Source: a virus
Length of the DNA stretch: 28,682 nucleotides
Virus record (IMG/VR): IMGVR_UViG_3300017971_000178
Location: 1-28,682 of that record
Strand: one strand, 5' to 3'
Position numbers and translations under genes: made by a program. Positions 15,175 to 22,640 of this stretch are shown here, piece by piece (positions within the stretch are counted from its first letter, which is position 1; each line of letters opens with the position of its first letter). The notes beneath the pieces were generated by a model. That model did no database searches, was not told the origin of the DNA, and saw only the letters and a program-made list of their open reading frames with translations.

Positions 15175-15192
15175 GTACAGATAAAGCTGTAC
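15175..15192. promoter_or_regulatory. Palindromic operator candidate, copy 2 (GTACAG-N6-CTGTAC)
   Basis: Same half-sites and spacing as at 14764-14781, located 68 bases before the start of the 96-aa gene and so well placed to control rightward transcription. The six central bases differ between the copies, which indicates that the arms are what is conserved. Confidence 0.6.
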
Positions 15193-15259
15193 TTATTAGT
15201 CCACTGGGGGTATCTTCAGAGGTGCAGCAATCCCGCTGCGGTACTCAGAGGAAACACCC

Positions 15260-15550
15260 ATGTTATCTATTGAACGACAGGCACAGCACTACGCCTCACA
15301 CATTCAGAGAACAGGCAAGCGGATTGTGTATCTGTGGCCTCGTACCAAGTTGATGACGTCGCGTGCCAATCAAGCCCGGCTGCATCTGCTCGCGGCACTA
15401 CTGAATACAGGCACAAGGGCATACGGCTACACACAGGCGCAACGCTTGGACCAGCTTGAACAACTGGCACTGAAGGCGGGCTACTGCCTGAAAGAAGTGG
15501 ACGGCGAAGGCTGGGCCGTGGAAGTGGAACCCAAAACCGAAGCGGCATAA
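15260..15550 (+). CDS. Hypothetical protein (96 aa) upstream of ArdA
   Basis: A 96-residue protein with a basic N-terminus (IERQAQHYASHIQRTGKRIVYLWPR) and a C-terminal part (GYCLKEVDGEGWAVEVE) that may form a beta hairpin. No family is recognised. Its leader ACTCAGAGGAAAC is repeated exactly before the ArdA gene, so the two genes share the same ribosome-site context. It is the first rightward gene after the control region and is followed by a hairpin at 15556-15589. A role in early establishment along with ArdA is plausible from position only. Confidence 0.7.
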   Translation: MLSIERQAQHYASHIQRTGKRIVYLWPRTKLMTSRANQARLHLLAALLNTGTRAYGYTQAQRLDQLEQLALKAGYCLKEVDGEGWAVEVEPKTEAA

Positions 15551-15555
15551 CGAGA

Positions 15556-15589
15556 GAACCCCAGCGGGAGTGCAGCCCTGCTGGGGTTC
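15556..15589. terminator. Hairpin between the 96-aa gene and ArdA
   Basis: A 10-bp perfect stem GAACCCCAGC / GCTGGGGTTC with a 14-base loop. There is no T tract, so it is a weak terminator at best and may instead be an RNA-processing or stabilising stem between two cistrons. Confidence 0.45.
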
Positions 15590-15619
15590 GTTGCCATTGA
15601 ACTCAGAGGAAACCAAGTA

Positions 15620-16108
15620 ATGACGACTCAACTGTATATCGCAAACCTGGCCCAGTACAACGCAGGACGCCTGGTCGGTAGATGGATCGACGCTGACCAG
15701 GATGCTGACGACATCCGCACAGAGATAGCCGAGTTCCTGGAATCGACCGGCGGCGAAGAGTGGGCTTGCCATGACTATGACGGGCTGCCGAGTAGCCTTG
15801 GCGAATGGCCTGACCTGGACCAGGTGTCCACGGCGGCGAGCCTGGTAGAGGAACACGACGACGCGGGGCGGGCCTATCTCGAGTTGTTCGACTCTGAACA
15901 GTGGAGCCAGGACGACTTCCTGGAACGCTACGTCGGAGAGTTCGAAACACGGGCGGCACTAGCCGAGGACTTGCTGGAGAGTACAGGCGAACTCTCAGAG
16001 ATGCCCGAACGCCTGGCCTACTACTTCGACTTCGATAGCTACGGCAGGGATATGGAGGTTGGTGGCGACGTATGTCGGCACGGTTGTCAGTGGTTCTGGG
16101 CTTGGTAG
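15620..16108 (+). CDS. ardA: ArdA-family antirestriction protein
   Basis: A 162-residue, strongly acidic protein. ArdA proteins mimic B-form DNA and bind type I restriction-modification enzymes, letting incoming DNA escape cleavage. The family pattern is clear: LYIANLAQYNAGRLVGRWID at residues 5-24, EEWACHDYDGLP at 46-57, a helical middle with ALVEEHDDAGRAY-like residues, FLERYVGEFET near 109-119 and YYFDFDSYGRDMEVGGDV near the end. The length is typical. The last residues (RHGCQWFWAW) look different from the usual C-terminus. The ribosome site AGAGGAAA precedes ATG 15620. Together with the Lar-like protein and the methylases it gives the element several layers of anti-restriction. Confidence 0.92.
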   Translation: MTTQLYIANLAQYNAGRLVGRWIDADQDADDIRTEIAEFLESTGGEEWACHDYDGLPSSLGEWPDLDQVSTAASLVEEHDDAGRAYLELFDSEQWSQDDFLERYVGEFETRAALAEDLLESTGELSEMPERLAYYFDFDSYGRDMEVGGDVCRHGCQWFWAW

Positions 16109-16145
16109 CGACCAGCTCGCCAGGGACGGCGAGACTAGGCCCAGA

Positions 16146-16164
16146 TGCCTACAAGTTGCCTACA
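16146..16164 (+). promoter_or_regulatory. Integrase arm-type site, left copy
   Basis: TGCCTACAAGTTGCCTACA, an exact 19-bp match to 16389-16407. Each copy contains two TGCCTACA boxes 11 bases apart, one helical turn. Paired boxes on both sides of an attachment core are the expected layout of arm sites bound by the integrase N-terminal domain. Confidence 0.75.
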
Positions 16165-16225
16165 TGGCCCGCAGCCGTCGTGATGCAGATCGGCGGAGCG
16201 CCTGCCTAACTGACTGTTTTCAAAA

Positions 16226-16285
16226 TGGTGCCGGGGGCGGGAGTCGAACCCGCATGTGGTCACCCACGGTGGATTTTGAGTCCAC
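16226..16285 (-). other. attP core: 3' part of tRNA-Leu(CAA)
   Basis: On the minus strand this reads as the 3' two-thirds of a tRNA-Leu: anticodon stem GTGGA/TCCAC with loop CTCAAAA (anticodon CAA), long variable arm (GTGG-GTGA-CCAC), T arm GCGGG-TTCGACT-CCCGC, acceptor strand CCCCGGC and ACCA. Beyond the anticodon stem the similarity to a tRNA stops: the expected D arm is absent and the putative 5' acceptor strand pairs in only five of seven positions. A partial tRNA next to an integrase gene marks the recombination core. Integration would rebuild the host tRNA-Leu(CAA) 3' end. The exact crossover boundaries cannot be read from this sequence alone. Confidence 0.8.
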
Positions 16286-16388
16286 AATTCGCACCGTGCC
16301 AGGTGGCTGAGCCGACAAGTAATTGCTTGATATTATGGGTATAAATAGTAGTGGGAACGTAAGTACCTGGTGCGCCTGGTGCTGCGGG

Positions 16389-16407
16389 TGCCTACAAGTT
16401 GCCTACA
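16389..16407 (+). promoter_or_regulatory. Integrase arm-type site, right copy
   Basis: Exact copy of the 19-bp sequence at 16146-16164, in the same orientation, 19 bases before the integrase start codon. Binding of integrase here could also block its own promoter or translation start region. Confidence 0.75.
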
Positions 16408-16425
16408 ACCTCGAGGGAACAAACG

Positions 16426-17628
16426 ATGGGGAACAAACGGAAACTGACAGATGCAGTGATTGCCAGGCTGGCACGGCCAGAGAAAGGTCAGCGCCTGGTG
16501 TGGGACCAACAGCAGCCCGGTTTCGGCGTGCGATTAACGCCGACGGCGGTGTCGTTTATTGCCGAGGGCAGGGTCAACGGGAAAACCAGGCGAGTGACCC
16601 TTGGTCGATCACCGGCATGGAAATGCGCGGACGCCCGCAAAGAGGCTGCCAGGCAGCTCGTGGCGATGGCGCAAGGCATCGACCCAGCCATAGCCAGGCA
16701 AACGCGGCAGACGGCAGGGGAGAGGACGCTACAAGCGGTGCTGGATGCGTACCTGGAATCCCGCGACCTGCGAGATACCACGATCAGGGATTACACACAG
16801 ACGGTGAAGCACTGGAGCAAGGATTGGCTCGCCAGGGACGTCACGACCATATCTGAGGTCGAAGTCCTCAAACGTCACGCGCATATCAAGAAGCGGAGTG
16901 AATCTCGGGCCGACTCCTGGGCCAGGATCATGCGGCTGCTGTTCCGCTATGCCCGCGCAGTGTTGAGGGATAGCCAAGGTCAGCGTCTCATGACGAGCGT
17001 AGCCACAGATGTGCTGTCGGAAACCAGGGCCTGGCGGAAGCCGGTACGGAAGCAGCGGGTCGTCAGCGACCTCGGTGCCTGGTGGCGTGGTGTCGATCGC
17101 CTCGAGAACGATAGCACCAGGAAGCTGCTATGGACGCTTGCACTCACTGGCATGAGATTTACCGAGGCGGCAACGCTGCGCCAGGTGGACTGGGACTCTG
17201 CACGCGCAATCATTACTGTGCTGAGAACAAAGAGCGGGCGTCGGCTGGAGCTGCCCGTCGGCACCTGGCTGGCCAGGCTGCTCGACGGCTGCGAGGGTCC
17301 GTACCTATTTCCGTCACGCATGACGGGTAAGCCGGTGAGGGACATTCGCGCCGCCATGGCCAGGGTTACGACGACAGCAGGCATCCAGGATTGGACTCCG
17401 CACGACCTGCGTCGCGGGTTCATCACGGCTGCATCGCAGATAGGCGTCGGAATTTACGTCGTCAAGGAACTGGTGGGGCACAGCTCGAAGGGTGGCAATG
17501 ACCCCACATGGGGATATGTCGTACGCGACTTGTCTGCCCTTCGCCAGGCGATGCAGCGGATCGAGGACCACTTCCTGATACAGGCAGGCGTGGCAGGCGC
17601 GAATGTCGTGGCCTTGCGCCAGGCGTGA
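16426..17628 (+). CDS. int: Tyrosine integrase, P4/DUF4102 type
   Basis: A 400-residue site-specific tyrosine recombinase that integrates and excises the element. The N-terminus is an arm-DNA-binding DUF4102-type domain (KLTDAVIARL, then QPGFGVRLTP and ARKEAARQLVAMAQGIDP). A core-binding domain follows at about 95-190. The catalytic domain carries R244 (TGMRFTEA), K269 (RTKSGR), H326-x-x-R329 (PHDLRR), H352 (LVGHSS) and the nucleophile Y364 (WGYVV), so all active residues are present. ATG 16426 is chosen for its GAGGGA ribosome site. Longer frames overlap the arm site. The adjacent attP with tRNA-Leu(CAA) sequence gives the likely target. Full length and intact motifs suggest it is active. 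Confidence 0.95.
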   Translation: MGNKRKLTDAVIARLARPEKGQRLVWDQQQPGFGVRLTPTAVSFIAEGRVNGKTRRVTLGRSPAWKCADARKEAARQLVAMAQGIDPAIARQTRQTAGERTLQAVLDAYLESRDLRDTTIRDYTQTVKHWSKDWLARDVTTISEVEVLKRHAHIKKRSESRADSWARIMRLLFRYARAVLRDSQGQRLMTSVATDVLSETRAWRKPVRKQRVVSDLGAWWRGVDRLENDSTRKLLWTLALTGMRFTEAATLRQVDWDSARAIITVLRTKSGRRLELPVGTWLARLLDGCEGPYLFPSRMTGKPVRDIRAAMARVTTTAGIQDWTPHDLRRGFITAASQIGVGIYVVKELVGHSSKGGNDPTWGYVVRDLSALRQAMQRIEDHFLIQAGVAGANVVALRQA

Positions 17629-17633
17629 TGTTG
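17615..17633. repeat. 19-bp direct repeat at integrase 3' end, copy 1
   Basis: TGCGCCAGGCGTGATGTTG includes the last codons and stop of the integrase gene. It recurs exactly at 17787-17805, 172 bases away, with hairpin DNA between the copies. This suggests a local duplication or an insertion at this point. Confidence 0.85.
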
Positions 17634-18006
17634 AGCAACCGGCGTGCGATCTTGTCCGCGATTACCGACTCGGGCATATGGGCTATTTGGTAAATCGTGA
17701 GGACGGATTCACTTGGCAAACTTTGTTCAACTGAACAAAGTTTATTCGCCTGCTCTCCTATAGTAACTAGCTTGTAAGCAGTAGACTGCGCCAGGCGTGA
17801 TGTTGTTCATCGGCCGTTTTCGGCCCTTTAACAACAACTTGCGATTTTTGGCCCGGACCCGGGCCAACGAACCAGAAGTCCACCCCGATCAGTGGCTTGC
17901 GATTTTGTTCCCGGGTCCGGAAACCGAAAGCCCATGGATACTGTGTGCTAGTTGCGAGAAGCCTCCAGGGCGGCTACACTCTGAGTCCTGCAACCAGGAG
18001 CACGCA
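17634..18006. other. Non-coding hairpin cluster II downstream of integrase
   Basis: About 370 bases without a gene. Hairpins: AAACTTTGTTCA/TGAACAAAGTTT (17718-17743, 12-bp arms), nested TGTTGTT/AACAACA around CGGCCG/CGGCC (17801-17836), TTGGCCCGG/CCGGGCCAA (17848-17867) and GTTCCCGG/CCGGAAAC (17907-17924, one mismatch). CTTGCGATTTT precedes the last two, 58 bases apart. The GGC-AAACT and CGGCCG-TTTT-CGGCC elements resemble those of the 24-kb cluster. Confidence 0.75.
17787..17805. repeat. 19-bp direct repeat of integrase 3' end, copy 2
   Basis: Exact repeat of 17615-17633 outside any gene. It leads straight into the nested hairpin starting at 17801. Confidence 0.85.
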
Positions 18007-18369
18007 ATGTCCAAGCCAAACGACTTCCACACCTGGGTGAAGCCGCCCCAACCAGGCGCTCTCCACACCAGGCTCCCCTATGCCTGCCAGTGCCAGAAGT
18101 GTGGTGAGCGCCTGGCGGAGGGCACCCCGGTCGTCATCATGACGATACGCGGATTGGAGACTATCCGTGGCATCCCACGCAGGATGCGAACCCAGGCATC
18201 ACTTTGCGAGGCGTGCGCGGAGGACGTGACGCGGTTGCCGCGCCTGTACCGGGACTTCGAGCGCGAGTGTGAGTGCTGCGGTCGCCCGATGCTGATCCGT
18301 CGAAGTACCGGCACCTACTCGACACCCAGGCGGCGGTACTGCTCACTGAAGTGCGAGCGTCATGGCTGA
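18007..18369 (+). CDS. Protein with two zinc-binding cysteine clusters (120 aa)
   Basis: A 120-residue protein. The first metal site is probably C29-x2-C32 with C67-x2-C70 (CQKCG, then CEAC). The second is C88-x2-C91 with C112 and C116 (CECCGRPM, then YCSLKC). Basic residues around RRMRT and RRRYCS suggest nucleic-acid contact. The arrangement is reminiscent of small phage recombination or HNH-like zinc proteins, but no catalytic motif is visible, so no function is assigned. ATG 18007 has AGGAG seven bases upstream. The longer in-frame extension would run through the hairpin cluster and is rejected. It overlaps the next gene by eight bases. Confidence 0.8.
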   Translation: MSKPNDFHTWVKPPQPGALHTRLPYACQCQKCGERLAEGTPVVIMTIRGLETIRGIPRRMRTQASLCEACAEDVTRLPRLYRDFERECECCGRPMLIRRSTGTYSTPRRRYCSLKCERHG

Positions 18370-18622
18370 CGACATCCTCGAGGAGCTGCTGGACCTGGTA
18401 GATAGTGCCGAGGACGTCCCGTCCGCACGAGAGAGATCGCGCCTGGGCGGACAGGCCCGCAGTCGGACTTGCAGGGAGCGGCGTGTGGGGCTGTGTCGGC
18501 GGTATCGCGTCCTGCGAGCTGCTGGCCTAAGGCCCGAGGAGTGCCGGTTGCAGATCATGGAGGAAGAAAACGCCGCTGGGCGGTCAATTTCGCTCAGCTA
18601 TCTTCAACACCATATCAAGTAA
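18362..18622 (+). CDS. Small basic hypothetical protein (86 aa)
   Basis: An 86-residue protein: acidic helix at the start (DDILEELLDLVDSAED), then an Arg-rich segment (SRLGGQARSRTCRERRVGLCRRYRVLRAAG) and a helical end. I do not recognise it. The start lies inside the end of the zinc-protein gene (ATGGCTGA overlap), so the two are coupled and may act together. The Arg-rich helix could bind DNA or RNA. The operator-like inverted repeat and promoter for the AlpA-like gene follow directly. Confidence 0.7.
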   Translation: MADDILEELLDLVDSAEDVPSARERSRLGGQARSRTCRERRVGLCRRYRVLRAAGLRPEECRLQIMEEENAAGRSISLSYLQHHIK

Positions 18623-18634
18623 AAATGCGGGTTA

Positions 18635-18666
18635 TATCGTATGTATGAGGCTCGAGGCATACGATA
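18635..18666. promoter_or_regulatory. Inverted repeat TATCGTATG / CATACGATA (operator candidate)
   Basis: Perfect 9-bp arms (18635-18643 and 18658-18666) separated by 14 bases, ending directly before the -35 element of the promoter in front of the AlpA-like gene. It is a good position for repression or activation of that promoter. Confidence 0.65.
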
Positions 18667-18667
18667 G

Positions 18668-18696
18668 TTGTTTACAAGCCTTGGCCGGGCTATACA
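18668..18696 (+). promoter_or_regulatory. Sigma70-like promoter of AlpA/primase operon
   Basis: TTGTTT, a 17-base spacer and TATACA, 37 bases before the AlpA-like start codon at 18734. This is one of the best promoter matches in the window. Confidence 0.65.
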
Positions 18697-18733
18697 ATCG
18701 GTAACCGTCTTCCGAAAGTTTAGCGAGGCGGTT

Positions 18734-19000
18734 ATGCCAACCAACCCCCACGAACCAATCGTCCGCAAGGCTATCGCACCGGCAGTGCTGCGGTCAAAAC
18801 CTTCGAGCCTTTACCTCGGCATACCCGAGGGTCAATTCCTGAAAGGAGTGGCCGCTGGTCGCTTCCCGCAACCGCTCAAGCCCACGGGACCGAGGGGTCC
18901 AGAGGTGTGGTTGATACGCGAGCTGGACGCTCTCGTAGAACGGCTGGCTGCTGAAAGAGATCAGCGCCTGGCCAAGGAGAAAGATTCCAACGCTGCATAA
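18734..19000 (+). CDS. AlpA-like DNA-binding regulator / excisionase candidate (88 aa)
   Basis: An 88-residue protein with a winged helix-turn-helix of the AlpA/HTH_17 kind: SLYLGIPEGQFLKGVAAGRFPQP followed by GPEVWLIRELDALVERL. AlpA-like proteins act as excision activators or transcription regulators in P4-like satellites, prophages and islands. Here it would partner the integrase for excision, or switch on the primase gene just downstream. ATG 18734 has GAGG before it. Promoter and inverted repeat lie immediately upstream. A strong hairpin at 19004-19028 separates it from the primase gene. Confidence 0.85.
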   Translation: MPTNPHEPIVRKAIAPAVLRSKPSSLYLGIPEGQFLKGVAAGRFPQPLKPTGPRGPEVWLIRELDALVERLAAERDQRLAKEKDSNAA

Positions 19001-19003
19001 AAA

Positions 19004-19032
19004 ACGCCTGTGCTGACGACACAGGCGTGTTT
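19004..19032 (+). terminator. Hairpin terminator/attenuator between AlpA-like and primase genes
   Basis: Perfect 9-bp stem ACGCCTGTG / CACAGGCGT with a 7-base loop, followed by GTTT and preceded by an A tract. It begins three bases after the stop codon. The short T run suggests partial termination, so some transcripts may read into the primase gene. Confidence 0.7.
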
Positions 19033-19122
19033 CCCAAATCGCTGGGCAGGCAGCAGAGCTTTCCTCAAGCACGTTCATTATACACTGCCGCTTGCCCTCC
19101 ACGAAGAAGTATGGAGGAGAGT

Positions 19123-22100
19123 ATGGTCACACGCGAATTCCTGGCGAGGGTATGGCCCGAACTGCCAGAAGGCGCACGCTACGTAATCGCCAAGCCCAAC
19201 GGGTTTCACCCTGACGGGAAGCCGAAGTTCAGGAACATCGCCCGCGCTTCGATCAAGCAGGCTGCGTCCACGGCGCTGGCAATCTCCAAGGACAACGAAG
19301 AGGCGTTCTTCGCTACCCACATCTTCGCAGGCGGGGAGAACTGGCAGCGGCGTGGCGACCAGGCTGGCGGCAGCAAGGTGTTCTACCTTGATCTCGACTG
19401 CGGACCAGGCAAGCCGTACGCCACCAAGAGAGACGCCGTTGCGGCGGTGGGGACTTGGTGCAAAACCGTTGGGCTGCCTATCCCCACAATCATCCTGTCA
19501 TCCGGCAACGGCGTCCATGTGTACTGGGTCATGGACAGCCTCGTGGACGAGGACGCCTGGCTGCCCGTCGCCAAGGGCCTGAAGAAACTCTGCCACGACC
19601 ACGATCTGCTCGCCGACGACACCGTAACGACAGACCCCGCAAGAATCCTCCGCCCGCCAGGTACGCGCAATCACAAGAAGCCCGAAGCCCCGAAGGACGT
19701 CGAAATCCTGAAGCAACGCGACGGGGACTATGACTTCCAGGAATTCCGTGACCGGGTGGTCAGAGCCTGTGGCGGCAAACTGCCCAACGGCTCCATGACA
19801 GAAGCCCCACACATCGCCATCAACGTCGGACCCGACCAGGAATGGCCGAACAAGGTTATCGTGGAGTCGGTCCTCGACCTCAACGCGGGTGTGAACAAAC
19901 TCGTCGAGCACCAGGACGCGGAGGGGCGACGGGACACGTCGCTCAGTAGCTGGGACTCCTCCATCGCGCTTTCCTGCGTCAATGCGGGCATCACCCCGGA
20001 CGTGATCGCCCAGATCGTCGCCTACCACCGCCTCAAGTGGCACGATGATAAGGACAAGTGGAACCGCGCCGACTACCTGGAACGGACCATCGCCAACGCC
20101 ATGGCGGTACATGCCTCTGAGGATTCGATGGACACCGCAGCGGAGCAGGCGGCTTCGCGTGCCGACGCCATCGAATCAGCGGTTACGGCCGCCACCGAGA
20201 ACCCGAAGCTGCGGAGCGTCCTCATCAGGGCCGTGGAGCTAACCGAGGCAGACTACGCCCTCCAACGGAAGGAGCTGGCAGAAGAGGCCGGGATGGGGGT
20301 GCGAGACCTGGATAAGACCGTCAAGCGCACACGAGAGCAGGTAAACAAGAAGAGGAAGGTCCACGCATACGGATTCACCATATCCGCAGGTCGCATCTGC
20401 GAGGAGCGCGAGAATTTCGACGGCAAAATTGAGGAGGTCGCGCTATGCAACTTCGCTGCGCGGATCGTCCACGAGGAGATTGAAGATGATGGGTACAAGG
20501 AAACCCGGACCTTCACGATAGAGGGCGAGGATATGGTCGGGCGACCGTTCCCCACGATTCACATCCGCGCAAGCGACTTCGACACCATGAACTGGGTCAC
20601 GGCGCAGTGGGGCGCGAACGCCATCATCATGTCGCAGCGGCGTGGCAGCAAAGAGATTCTGGCCGAGGCCATCAAGCATCTCTCGGCTGTCGGAGCAGAC
20701 GGGGGGAGGATACCCTCAAACCGCGTGTATCTGCACACGGGGTGGCGTCGCATTGACCAGGAGTGGACGTACCTGTTCAGTACCGGCGGAATCAGCCGCC
20801 ACGGCTCGGTAGAGGGCGTATCCGTGGAGTTACCTGATTCCCTGCGCCACTACCGCCTGGAACTGCCGGAATCGCCCCAGGAGCTGCGTGAGGGCATCAC
20901 GGGGCTACTAAACGTCCTGGACGTGTACCCCAAGCAGCCTGGCATCGGCTACGCGCTCCTGAGCGACGTTTTCCGCGCCCCTACGAACGAAATCACGCCG
21001 ACACGGCACACCTTCTGGCTGGCGGCGAAAACGGGGTCGCTGAAGTCGGCGGTAATCCACGCAATGCTCCAGGCATATGGTGCCTGGCCCCCGGACGAAT
21101 TTCCGGCCAACTGGCAAGGCACCGCCAACCAGATCGAACACGCCGCCGCGATGGCCAAGGACATCTGGTTCCCCATCGACGACTACAAACCAGGGACGGG
21201 GGGTCCGGGTGCCAGCAGCGAACTCGGCAAAAAGGCGGAACGGCTGATCCACCACGGTTTTGCCAACAGGCAGGCCAGGGGAAGGATGACGGCGGACATC
21301 AAGGAACGCCCATCGTATATCCCTCGAGGTACGGCGGTCACGACAGCGGAGGAAGTCCCGTTGGGAGAAAGCCTCCGTGCCAGGCTGGTGATCGGTGAGG
21401 TCGAGCGGGAGCACGTTGACCTGGAGGCGCTCAGCCGACTCCAGGCGGCGGCGTACAGCGGGGTATTCATGAAGGTCATGGGTGCCTACGTACAGTGGCT
21501 GGCGGGCGGCATGGGCACACTGAAGGTGGAGGTTGGCAAATTTCGCGGCAAGGTCGAGTTCTCACACTCGCGCCATGCGGACACCCTGGGGTCCATGCAC
21601 GAGGGGTTGAGGCTGTTCCTGAAGTTCTGTGTGGACAACAAGGCCATGAAGAAGGAGAAGGCTGCGGAGATGCTGAAGGCGGGAACAGGCGACCTGGTGC
21701 GCCTGGTGAAGCAGCAGAAGCAGTACCTGCGGGACTCCGACGAGACGGCGATGTTCCTGCGACTGCTGCGGGAGATGCTGGCCTCGGGGATCATCAGCCT
21801 CCAGCCGACGACGCCGCTACCGGCAAACGTCTCGGCCAGGAAACTGGGGTGGGTACACCAGAGTACGGATCGGAACGGGACGATCGCACAAGTCCCCAAG
21901 CCGAACGCCACGGGGGTGGGCTGGTACGACCCGAAGGCGGACGTCGTGTACCTGCTGCCGAAGATGACCTACGAGAGTATGCAGCGGGCCGGGGGGAAGG
22001 CGCTGGCGTTCACTGAGCGGACGATTGCGAAGCGACTGATGGAGAAAGGGATGCTGGCGGCGCACGGCAAGGACGGGGAACCCACAGTAAAGAAACGGAT

Positions 22101-22158
22101 GGGCGCGGGAGCGGTCCAGCGGGTCATCGCACTATCAGGCAAGGCAGCGGGTATGTAG
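19123..22158 (+). CDS. Primase-polymerase / DUF927 helicase fusion (replication protein, 1011 aa)
   Basis: A 1011-residue replication protein. The N-terminal third is an archaeo-eukaryotic-type primase-polymerase: metal-binding D90-L-D92 (FYLDLDCG), S126-SGNGVH-H132 and DPARILRPPGTRNH from 171. The middle carries a linker with helices (about 330-440). The C-terminal part matches DUF927-like helicases: Walker A KTGSLKSA near 636-643 and Walker B PIDD at 684-687, with further conserved helices to about 800. It would prime and unwind the excised circle. ATG 19123 has GGAGGAG upstream. A second ATG at 19111 is possible. The non-coding region after the stop carries a 25-bp inverted repeat, a natural candidate for the origin it acts on. 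Confidence 0.92.
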   Translation: MVTREFLARVWPELPEGARYVIAKPNGFHPDGKPKFRNIARASIKQAASTALAISKDNEEAFFATHIFAGGENWQRRGDQAGGSKVFYLDLDCGPGKPYATKRDAVAAVGTWCKTVGLPIPTIILSSGNGVHVYWVMDSLVDEDAWLPVAKGLKKLCHDHDLLADDTVTTDPARILRPPGTRNHKKPEAPKDVEILKQRDGDYDFQEFRDRVVRACGGKLPNGSMTEAPHIAINVGPDQEWPNKVIVESVLDLNAGVNKLVEHQDAEGRRDTSLSSWDSSIALSCVNAGITPDVIAQIVAYHRLKWHDDKDKWNRADYLERTIANAMAVHASEDSMDTAAEQAASRADAIESAVTAATENPKLRSVLIRAVELTEADYALQRKELAEEAGMGVRDLDKTVKRTREQVNKKRKVHAYGFTISAGRICEERENFDGKIEEVALCNFAARIVHEEIEDDGYKETRTFTIEGEDMVGRPFPTIHIRASDFDTMNWVTAQWGANAIIMSQRRGSKEILAEAIKHLSAVGADGGRIPSNRVYLHTGWRRIDQEWTYLFSTGGISRHGSVEGVSVELPDSLRHYRLELPESPQELREGITGLLNVLDVYPKQPGIGYALLSDVFRAPTNEITPTRHTFWLAAKTGSLKSAVIHAMLQAYGAWPPDEFPANWQGTANQIEHAAAMAKDIWFPIDDYKPGTGGPGASSELGKKAERLIHHGFANRQARGRMTADIKERPSYIPRGTAVTTAEEVPLGESLRARLVIGEVEREHVDLEALSRLQAAAYSGVFMKVMGAYVQWLAGGMGTLKVEVGKFRGKVEFSHSRHADTLGSMHEGLRLFLKFCVDNKAMKKEKAAEMLKAGTGDLVRLVKQQKQYLRDSDETAMFLRLLREMLASGIISLQPTTPLPANVSARKLGWVHQSTDRNGTIAQVPKPNATGVGWYDPKADVVYLLPKMTYESMQRAGGKALAFTERTIAKRLMEKGMLAAHGKDGEPTVKKRMGAGAVQRVIALSGKAAGM

Positions 22159-22249
22159 GGACAAGGGATGGAGGGGCCTCGCCGCCAGGTGGCGAGGCCA
22201 GCACGGAGAGAGGCGGGAGTAAACATACACACAGAACTGTAGAAAGGCG

Positions 22250-22401
22250 TGTTGACGTTGTTGTCGATAATCCTGGGAGGGACACCTGTCTGGGACGCAC
22301 TTGTTTTTCAGGAGCGCCAATACATTACATACATATAATTCAAAAAAAAGGTCTTCGCGCGAGGTCTCTCTTTCCTAGGATTATTGTGAACAACGTCAAC
22401 A
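22250..22401. repeat. Imperfect 25-bp inverted repeat around 102 AT-rich bases
   Basis: The arm TGTTGACGTTGTT-NNNN-ATAATCCT (22250-22274) is the reverse complement of 22377-22401 apart from three mismatches in the middle four bases. The interior has a run of eight A residues and TATAAT. This could be an origin, a replication termination site or the ends of a tiny mobile element, but no target duplication is obvious at the outer edges. Confidence 0.85.
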
Positions 22402-22595
22402 AAGGAGGTAGGTAGGGTAGTTTGCAGGGTTCTATATGTTTTTTATCAGGCAGGCTGTGGGGTACAGCCCCGTTCGGAGTCCGAAATCTGTTTTGTGTGT
22501 ATGCCCTGCCCTTGGGCACAAGGTCACGACTGTTTAATAAGTAGGAAACAAACTGCCCCTGGTTCTTATTGTTTAGCACCTATAGAACCCGTTCC

Positions 22596-22640
22596 TGCAC
22601 ACCTGGTCGGGAGGTCGTTACAGGAAAGTCCAGGTGTGCA
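22596..22640. repeat. Inverted repeat TGCACACCTGG / CCAGGTGTGCA
   Basis: Perfect 11-bp arms with a 23-base loop, 38 bases from the 3' end of the leftward 91-aa gene. There is no T tract on either side, so it is more likely a protein-binding or RNA structure than a simple terminator. Confidence 0.7.

Larger units (their letters stand above)
14738..15259. other. Non-coding control region (AT-rich core, operators, repeats)
   Basis: About 520 bases without a gene. It contains a G-rich stretch (14845-14880) and an AT-rich core (about 14925-15020) with a promoter-like TTGTGT-N16-TATATA at 14940-14967. TTCGTGATACA occurs twice (15022 and 15161), and the 33-bp-spaced repeats and two GTACAG-N6-CTGTAC palindromes are also here. 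It separates the leftward repressor-like gene from the rightward ArdA/integrase side. It may combine an operator region with an origin. Confidence 0.6.

Noticed and set aside
16226-16317. Complete functional tRNA-Leu gene
   Set aside because: The D arm is not recognisable and only five of seven acceptor pairs form. The tRNA similarity stops near the anticodon stem, as expected of an attP fragment.
17797-18006. N-terminal extension of the zinc-cluster protein to 17797
   Set aside because: It would be translated from hairpin DNA, while ATG 18007 has a strong ribosome site and begins the structured part.
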